DNA from: Beijerinckiaceae bacterium
GTDB lineage: Bacteria; Pseudomonadota; Alphaproteobacteria; Rhizobiales; Beijerinckiaceae
DNA length: 64,000 nucleotides
NCBI GenBank assembly: GCA_019753285.1
Contig: JAIELD010000034.1
Coordinates: 1-64,000 of the forward strand
Direction: 5' to 3'
Both the position numbers and the translations under genes were made by a program. The stretch's first letter is position 1; every line of letters begins with the position of its first letter. This document shows, piece by piece, positions 59,015 through 64,000 of this stretch. Below the pieces are notes generated by a model. The model was given only the letters and a program-made list of their open reading frames with translations, was not told the origin of the DNA and did no database searches.

Positions 59015-61045
59015 ATGGCCCTGATCCCCAACGTCATTCGCCGCGGCGCCATCTATTACTGGCGCCGGAGACTGCCGCAACGCCAAGGTTGCAGTTCGCT
59101 CTTTGTTTCCATTAGTCTCAAGACCGCCGATCCGCGAATCGCACGCCGGCGTTCTGCGCGGCTGACCGCTGTCAGTCACGATCTGTTTGAGTATGGGAGA
59201 CAGGGAATGCTCACAAATGACGAGCTGACGGCCATCATGCGTCATCAGGCGCACGAGATCGACGGGCGTCTCGCCGACGAGGCCGCGCTCGACCGCCTCC
59301 ACGGCGGGCTGCCAACCAAGAACCGCATGGGCCTTCATCCGGTCGAGGATCTGAAGGTCTCGGCCGAATGCGACCGCCGGCGTGCCTCTCCGATGGCGAC
59401 GCAACCTCTTGCGGAATACGAAAAAAGTCGCTTGCGTATGGCGGGCTGGACCGAGCGCATGATCACCGTGCTCGACAATGTGCTCGACCTCGCAACCTGG
59501 TGCGATCCTGTCAGCCATCAGCCTGACTATCTGACCGGTCTTGCGGCCAACCTTGGCATCAGACAGCCGGAGACGGATATTCAACTCGCGATGATCGATG
59601 CGGCGGTGCTTCGCGGCACGGCGGCGGCCTATGACAAGCATGCCAGGGCGCTCATGGTCGATCCGGACGAGGATTATGCCCGCGCGTTCAGTCCCGATGC
59701 GGCTGCTGCCGCGGTGCTGACGCCCGGGATGACGCAAGCAACGTCTTTACCTCTAACAACGCCTCCGCCTGCGTTCGTGCCAACGATCGCCGATCCGACC
59801 GCACATATCGGTGTGCCATCATGCGGCCGCGAGACGCTCATCAGCACGATTTTAAATCTAACGATTGACGAGCGACGCATTGCCCGGGACGCGGATGGCG
59901 GTGAACAGGGCTGGTCCGAAGAGACGATCAAGCAGGCGAGCGCGATCGTCGGCCTGCTCGTGCGCTACCTCAGGGACGTCCATGGCGTCGTGTATCTTGA
60001 GGATATTGAACAGCGGCATCTCGATGGATTCAACGGCGTTCTGCAGCGGATCAATCCGCGGCACGGCAAGGCCTCCGGCGATGCCGACTTGTCCGCAAAC
60101 GATTATATTCGGCGGTATGTCGACGGTTACTCGGGGAAATCGCGGCTGTCGTTAAAGACGCGCAATCGATACTGGGGCTACATCAGGCAACTGTTTATTC
60201 GAGCCAGGATCAACGGTGTGGCGCTCAAGGCCTTCGAATTCCAAGGCCTGCTGAAAAAAATAAAGAAAGGCGACGCTCGCAAGCAACGCAGTATCCCAGA
60301 ACCCGAGATTGTGCAGGCGATGTTTCATTTGCCGCCCTTGACCGGCTGTGCTGGCTGGGGCCATCGCAAGAATGGCCAAACCAGTGAGATGTTCACGGCC
60401 GGCGACCATGTATTCCATCGGGCCGTGTATTTCTTCCCGCTCTTTGCCCATTATCACGGACTTCGGCGTAATGAATTTGCCTCCATGGGCGTCGACGATA
60501 TTGTTGTCATCGATGGAATACCCTGTTTCAAGATCTGCGCGAACGAGTTCGGCACGATCAAGAACGCTCAATCCGAGCGGATGCAGGCGATTCATCCGGA
60601 AATCATCCGACTGCAATTTCCAGACTACCACGCCGTCGTGCAGGCGCTCGGTTACAAGATGTTGTTTCCGGACCTCGTGTCTCCGTCGAGCCAGAGTTCT
60701 CTCGGCGACCGCCTTTATGATGAATGGCTGCCCGGTTTCCGGCAGATTGGTGTCACGCCGCACCAGATTCGCCACGCTTTCAATAACGACCTGAAACAAA
60801 AGCGCGTGCCAGAGGAGATTCGGCAAGATTTCATGGGACATAAGGGCGGCAGCGAATCCTCGAGCCGATATGCTGATGCACTATATGTCCGCAATCAGCT
60901 TGAAGACCTTCTGAAGGTTACCAACCTCACCGCTCATCTTGAGCCTCAACCGATTAGGCTCCTTCCGTGGGTGGAGGCTAAAAAAAATGCGCCGTGGTCT
61001 TTCACAGCTCGTAGCGTGGTTAGACGGAGGGGTTCTCATATCTGA
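59015..61045 (+). CDS. int: Large tyrosine recombinase (integrase) next to tRNA-Gln
   Basis: A 676-aa site-specific recombinase. Residues 1-40 (LIPNVIRRGAIYYWRRRLPQ) form the DUF6538-like N-terminus common in alphaproteobacterial integrases. A long diverged middle part follows, then the core-binding helix (about 300-440) and the catalytic domain. The catalytic residues are present: Arg484 in GLRRNEF, His583 and Arg586 in HQIRH, His609 in MGHKGG and Tyr619 in SSRYAD. So it is probably active. I use ATG 59015 rather than GTG 59006. Its place beside a tRNA, and base composition less GC-rich by eye than its neighbours, suggest it belongs to an integrated element. Confidence 0.9.
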   Translation: MALIPNVIRRGAIYYWRRRLPQRQGCSSLFVSISLKTADPRIARRRSARLTAVSHDLFEYGRQGMLTNDELTAIMRHQAHEIDGRLADEAALDRLHGGLPTKNRMGLHPVEDLKVSAECDRRRASPMATQPLAEYEKSRLRMAGWTERMITVLDNVLDLATWCDPVSHQPDYLTGLAANLGIRQPETDIQLAMIDAAVLRGTAAAYDKHARALMVDPDEDYARAFSPDAAAAAVLTPGMTQATSLPLTTPPPAFVPTIADPTAHIGVPSCGRETLISTILNLTIDERRIARDADGGEQGWSEETIKQASAIVGLLVRYLRDVHGVVYLEDIEQRHLDGFNGVLQRINPRHGKASGDADLSANDYIRRYVDGYSGKSRLSLKTRNRYWGYIRQLFIRARINGVALKAFEFQGLLKKIKKGDARKQRSIPEPEIVQAMFHLPPLTGCAGWGHRKNGQTSEMFTAGDHVFHRAVYFFPLFAHYHGLRRNEFASMGVDDIVVIDGIPCFKICANEFGTIKNAQSERMQAIHPEIIRLQFPDYHAVVQALGYKMLFPDLVSPSSQSSLGDRLYDEWLPGFRQIGVTPHQIRHAFNNDLKQKRVPEEIRQDFMGHKGGSESSSRYADALYVRNQLEDLLKVTNLTAHLEPQPIRLLPWVEAKKNAPWSFTARSVVRRRGSHI

Positions 61046-61232
61046 GACAAATTCGCGCTGCCTTCGCTGGTCCGCTTTGCGCCCAAAGTCGGTCATGGCG
61101 GACCTTTTGTTGCTTGCCTGAAAGCGGACAACATCCTTAATCGGCTTGCATGGCCAGGTCTGGGACTTGGCTGTCATTGCCGCGCGACAGCTAAAACGGC
61201 AGCTCGCACGCAGGCGTCGGACATTCGCGCAA
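61046..61232. other. Non-coding gap between integrase and the convergent LysR gene
   Basis: 187 bases without a convincing gene, terminator hairpin or tRNA-end duplicate. A 93-codon open frame starting at 61146 runs into the antisense strand of the LysR gene and is probably spurious. The segment may be junction debris of the integrated element. Confidence 0.4.
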
Positions 61233-62090
61233 TCATCTGACTTCAACGCTTTCCACGATCAGGTCGACCAAGGCACGCAGCCTCGGCAACCGCCTCAGGT
61301 CGCGGTGATATCCCAGCCAGGTATCACGAGTGGGCGGAGCAACGCCAAGGTCGATCTCCACCAGTCCGGGGGTGGCGGCACCCAAGGGCTTGGGGAGGAC
61401 CGCGAGCCCTGTGCCCAACGCGCATAACTGCGCCTGCATCTCGCGGCTGTTGCTGCGCCCGACAATGCGGGCGCTGGGCAAGCTCTCCATCAGCCAGCCC
61501 ACATCGGGCATCCCGCCAAAGCCTGTGTCCATTACCACCACCGGCACATCATCGCGCAGCGGACCATATCCTTCAGGGGCATAGAGCGCATAGGGCACCG
61601 TCGTCAGCCGGCGCGCAATCACTTCGGGCTCATCAAACGGGGCGATGCGCAGCACCAGGTCTGCCTCCCGTCGGGCCAAGCTGTAGACACGCGGATCAGT
61701 GAGAGTTTCAACCACCACACCGGGATGACGCAGGTGGAACGCCGCCAGCATGGGTGCCAGTATTACCCGGCCGAACCAGTCCGAACAGGTCACCCGCAGC
61801 ATTCCCTCCAGCCGCTGCTCGCTACCGGCCAGTTCGCGCGATAGCGCCTGTGCCTCGGTCTCCATCCGCTCGGCATGGCGCAGCAGCAGTGCGCCTTCAT
61901 CGGTCAGTACGAAGCCATCAGCGGTGCGCTGGAACAAGGCACTACCCGTAGCTTCCTCCAACGCGCGCAGCCGGCGCCCCATGGTTGGCTGCGATTGGCC
62001 AAGCCGCCGCGCTGCCGCACCCAGCGTGCCTTCACGCGCAATGGCGAGGAAGACCGGCAGATCGCTCCATTCCAGTGGCGCAGACGGCAT
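61233..62090 (-). CDS. LysR-family transcriptional regulator
   Basis: A 285-aa regulator. The helix-turn-helix is LPVFLAIAREGTLGAAARRL then GQSQPTMGRRLRALEEATG, with Met where most LysR proteins have Val-Ser. The effector domain has the RVTCSDWFGRVILAPMLAAF opening and DLVLRIAPFDEPEVIARRLT. It is divergent from the quinone-oxidoreductase-type gene at 62191 across a 100-base region holding nested inverted repeats, the classic layout for LysR control of a neighbour. It lies downstream of the integrase and is probably element cargo. Confidence 0.9.
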   Translation of the reverse strand: MPSAPLEWSDLPVFLAIAREGTLGAAARRLGQSQPTMGRRLRALEEATGSALFQRTADGFVLTDEGALLLRHAERMETEAQALSRELAGSEQRLEGMLRVTCSDWFGRVILAPMLAAFHLRHPGVVVETLTDPRVYSLARREADLVLRIAPFDEPEVIARRLTTVPYALYAPEGYGPLRDDVPVVVMDTGFGGMPDVGWLMESLPSARIVGRSNSREMQAQLCALGTGLAVLPKPLGAATPGLVEIDLGVAPPTRDTWLGYHRDLRRLPRLRALVDLIVESVEVR

Positions 62091-62110
62091 GATGATCAGC
62101 TCAACATTTA

Positions 62111-62147
62111 TGAATGACGATCATGCAACATCGTCGATTTCCATTCA
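62111..62147. promoter_or_regulatory. Nested inverted repeats in the LysR divergent promoter
   Basis: The outer arms TGAATG (62111-62116) and CATTCA (62142-62147) and the inner arms GACGAT (62116-62121) and ATCGTC (62130-62135) are exact complements. The spacing and location between a LysR gene and its divergent target suggest recognition and activation sites for that regulator. Confidence 0.45.
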
Positions 62148-62190
62148 AGGATGACAGTCGCATCATCAGAGCATTGAAAGGAGATGCCTG

Positions 62191-63198
62191 ATGAACACTA
62201 CACCCACCACGCTCGCTGCCGTTGCCGACATCGTCAATGGTCCCTTCAACCTACGCCGGGTCGCCCGTCCCGAAGCGGGCGCAGGCGAGGTCCTGATCCG
62301 CGTCCACGCCAGCGGCACCAATCCGCTCGACACCAAGATCCACGCCGGTCAGGCGGCCCATGCCAGCCGGCAGCTGCCAGCGGTGCTGGGCATGGATCTG
62401 GCCGGGGTCGTCGATGACATTGGTTCCGGCGTTACCGCTTTTGAAAAGGGCGACGAGGTCTACGGCCTGATTGGCGGCGTGGGCTCGTTGCCTGGCACGC
62501 AGGCGCAACATGTCGTCGCAGATGCTCGCCTGCTGGCTCACAAGCCCAGCAACCTGACGATGCGTGAGGCAGCGGTCCTGCCGTTGGTGACGATCACCGC
62601 CTGGGAAGGGCTGGTAGACCGCGCTGCCATCCGCCCCGGCAACACGGTGCTGGTGCAAGGCGGCGCAGGAGGCGTAGGCCACGTCGCGGTGCAGATCGCG
62701 CTTGCCAGAGGCGCTCGCGTCTTCGCCACCGCCTTTGTGGCAGACCATGATTATCTGCGTCGTCTAGGTGCCTTTCCGATCGAAGCCACGCGAGATGTGA
62801 CCGACTATGTTGCCGAGCACACCGAAGGGCGTGGGTTTGATGTGGTGTATGACACCGGCGGCGGTGCGATGCTCGATGGCTCGTTCCAGGCGGTGCGCCG
62901 CTTTGGCCATGTGGTCAGTTGCCTTGGCTGGGGTGCGCATGTGCTCGCTCCGCTGTCGTTCAAGCAGGCCACGTATTCCGGCGTGTTCACACTCCACAGC
63001 CTGTTGGCCGACGAAGGGCGTGCGCATTATGGCGAGATCCTGCACGCGGCCTCCAGCATGGCCGAACGCGGCCAGCTGCTGCCCCGGCTCGATCCGCGCC
63101 AGTTCACAATGGATCAGATTGGTGCGGCCTATGACGCCGTGACCGGACGCAACGGCGCCCAGCGCGCACAGGGCAAGATCGCCATTACCGTTGCCTGA
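62191..63198 (+). CDS. Zinc-independent quinone oxidoreductase-type medium-chain dehydrogenase
   Basis: A 335-aa NADPH-dependent enzyme of the MDR quinone-oxidoreductase group. The N-terminal catalytic domain has PEAGAGEVLIRVHASGTNPL and the coenzyme domain the motif VLVQGGAGGVGHVAVQIALA near residue 155. No cysteine cluster for structural zinc is present. The start has a good AAAGGAG site. It is followed by a short-chain dehydrogenase gene after 23 bases, and LysR is divergent, so the three may handle a reactive carbonyl or quinone under induction. Substrate unknown. Confidence 0.88.
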   Translation: MNTTPTTLAAVADIVNGPFNLRRVARPEAGAGEVLIRVHASGTNPLDTKIHAGQAAHASRQLPAVLGMDLAGVVDDIGSGVTAFEKGDEVYGLIGGVGSLPGTQAQHVVADARLLAHKPSNLTMREAAVLPLVTITAWEGLVDRAAIRPGNTVLVQGGAGGVGHVAVQIALARGARVFATAFVADHDYLRRLGAFPIEATRDVTDYVAEHTEGRGFDVVYDTGGGAMLDGSFQAVRRFGHVVSCLGWGAHVLAPLSFKQATYSGVFTLHSLLADEGRAHYGEILHAASSMAERGQLLPRLDPRQFTMDQIGAAYDAVTGRNGAQRAQGKIAITVA

Positions 63199-63221
63199 AT
63201 CACACCTCAAGGAGACGCGTC

Positions 63222-64000
63222 ATGAGCGATACTTCTAGTAAAGTCTGGCTGATTACCGGGTGTTCATCCGGCTTCGGCCGCATCCTGGCCGAGATGGCGC
63301 TGGCACGCGGCGACCGCGTGATCGCAACAGCCCGCAAGGTGGAGCAACTTATCGACCTCCCCGCCGGGCGACCTGATCAATTGTTGACGCTGGCGCTCGA
63401 TGTGACCGACCCCGCATCCATCAATGCAGCCATGGCACAGGCCGAGGTCACATTTGGCCGCGTGGATGTGCTGGTCAACAATGCCGGCTTCGGGCTGGTA
63501 GGCGCGGTGGAGGAGCTGCAGCCTCACGAATACCGCCCTATGTTCGACACCAACCTGTTCGGCGTTATTGAGGTGACGCGCGCTGCGCTGCCCCTCATGC
63601 GGCGTAATGGCGGCGGGCGGATCGTGAACTTCTCGTCTGTCGGCGGCTTCACCGGGCGGCAGGGCTTTGGCCTTTACAATGCCAGCAAGTTTGCAGTCGA
63701 AGGCCTATCCGAAGCCTTGGCACAGTAGGTCGCTCCGTTCGGCATCAAGGTGATCATTGTCGAACCCGGCGCTTTTCGCACCGCTTTCCTCGGTCGCTCG
63801 ATTGCTAGGGGAGCAACTCGCCTAGCCGCCTACGAAGCCACGAGCGGCGCGACGCGCGACTTCAGCGCGGCGAACGATGGTGCCCAGCCGGGTGATCCGC
63901 GCAAAGGCATGACGTTGCTCATGAAGGCCATCCTTGCCGAACAGCCACCCCTACGCCTGCCGCTGCGCCGGGATGCACTTGCGCGGATTGATGGCAAGCT
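63222..64000 (+). pseudogene. Short-chain dehydrogenase with in-frame amber stop, running off the window
   Basis: A classical short-chain dehydrogenase: TGCSSGFGRILAEMA is the coenzyme loop, NNAGFGLVGAVEEL the NAG block, and the Ser (FSSVGG) and YNASKFAVEG Tyr-Lys residues are intact. After 168 codons a TAG at 63726 interrupts LAQ-stop-VAPFGIKVIIVEPGAF. The frame continues open to the window edge with family-like sequence (VEPGAFRTAFLG). Homologues usually have Glu at this place, so one G-to-T change of GAG would explain the stop. The catalytic part would be translated, but loss of the C-terminal half should disable the enzyme. A sequencing error is the alternative. Confidence 0.8.

Noticed and set aside
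61146-61427. A possible 93-aa gene after the integrase
   Set aside because: About two thirds of it is the antisense of the LysR gene, and it has no convincing ribosome binding site or motif.
59015-64000. A second copy of the tRNA-Gln 3' end as the other attachment site
   Set aside because: I looked for the T-arm and acceptor sequence downstream of the integrase and did not find it in the window, so only one end of the element can be proposed.
1-64000. CRISPR arrays, rRNA genes, insertion sequences and known riboswitches
   Set aside because: No regularly spaced repeats, rRNA sequence, transposase gene with terminal repeats or recognisable riboswitch core was seen.

Overview
The window looks like a chromosomal segment of a high-GC alphaproteobacterium, most likely of the order Hyphomicrobiales (Rhizobiales). 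The evidence is GC-rich codon use, dense operons joined by ATGA/GTGA overlaps, a DUF2865 protein, an OpgC-type membrane acyltransferase, a membrane-domain/[2Fe-2S] protein like the sensor half of rhizobial adenylate cyclases, and a bdhA-patatin pair. Family or genus cannot be fixed from the sequence alone.

Positions 1-4325 (minus strand) hold a branched-chain-amino-acid-type ABC transporter (livHMGF, with livF cut by the window edge) and an IclR regulator upstream. Positions 4429-9828 look like an osmotic-adaptation locus: an MscS channel coupled to a membrane ferredoxin protein, divergent from OpgC and an SGNH esterase.

Positions 9967-25192 (plus strand) form a 15-kb peptide-utilisation region: signal-peptide-less gamma-glutamyltransferase, a DUF1028 protein, a complete dipeptide ABC transporter (dppDFABC), D-amino-acid dehydrogenase, then a second complete dipeptide transporter (dppABCDF). 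Together they suggest import and breakdown of gamma-glutamyl or D-residue peptides.

Positions 25228-37018 carry a PaiB-like flavin protein, a probable pseudo-protease with a peptidoglycan-binding domain, a divergent alpha-2-macroglobulin/PBP1C operon and an SbmA/YddA-like exporter that ends at a clear terminator. Positions 37069-43181 hold polyhydroxybutyrate-related genes (bdhA, patatin) and three capsule or glycolipid glycosyltransferase genes.

Positions 43178-52413 include a chlorite-dismutase-family protein lacking the distal Arg, a DUF1194 protein, a GNAT acetyltransferase, a fumarylacetoacetase-family / ketopantoate-reductase-family / oxalate-CoA-ligase-like operon, and a molybdate locus (SBP-like protein, HTH-only ModE, ModABC). 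No protein of that locus has a MOP/TOBE molybdate-binding domain. Positions 52410-58639 hold a two-component ABC importer without a binding protein, a GlcG/HbpS-like protein, 3-oxoacid CoA-transferase and a DUF2865 protein.

Positions 58844-58917 are tRNA-Gln(CUG). A large tyrosine recombinase follows, then a LysR regulator, a quinone-oxidoreductase-type enzyme and a short-chain dehydrogenase broken by an in-frame amber codon. This looks like the tRNA-proximal end of an integrated element running past the right edge. No CRISPR array, rRNA gene or intact insertion sequence was seen, and no gene-free stretch exceeds about 215 bases.
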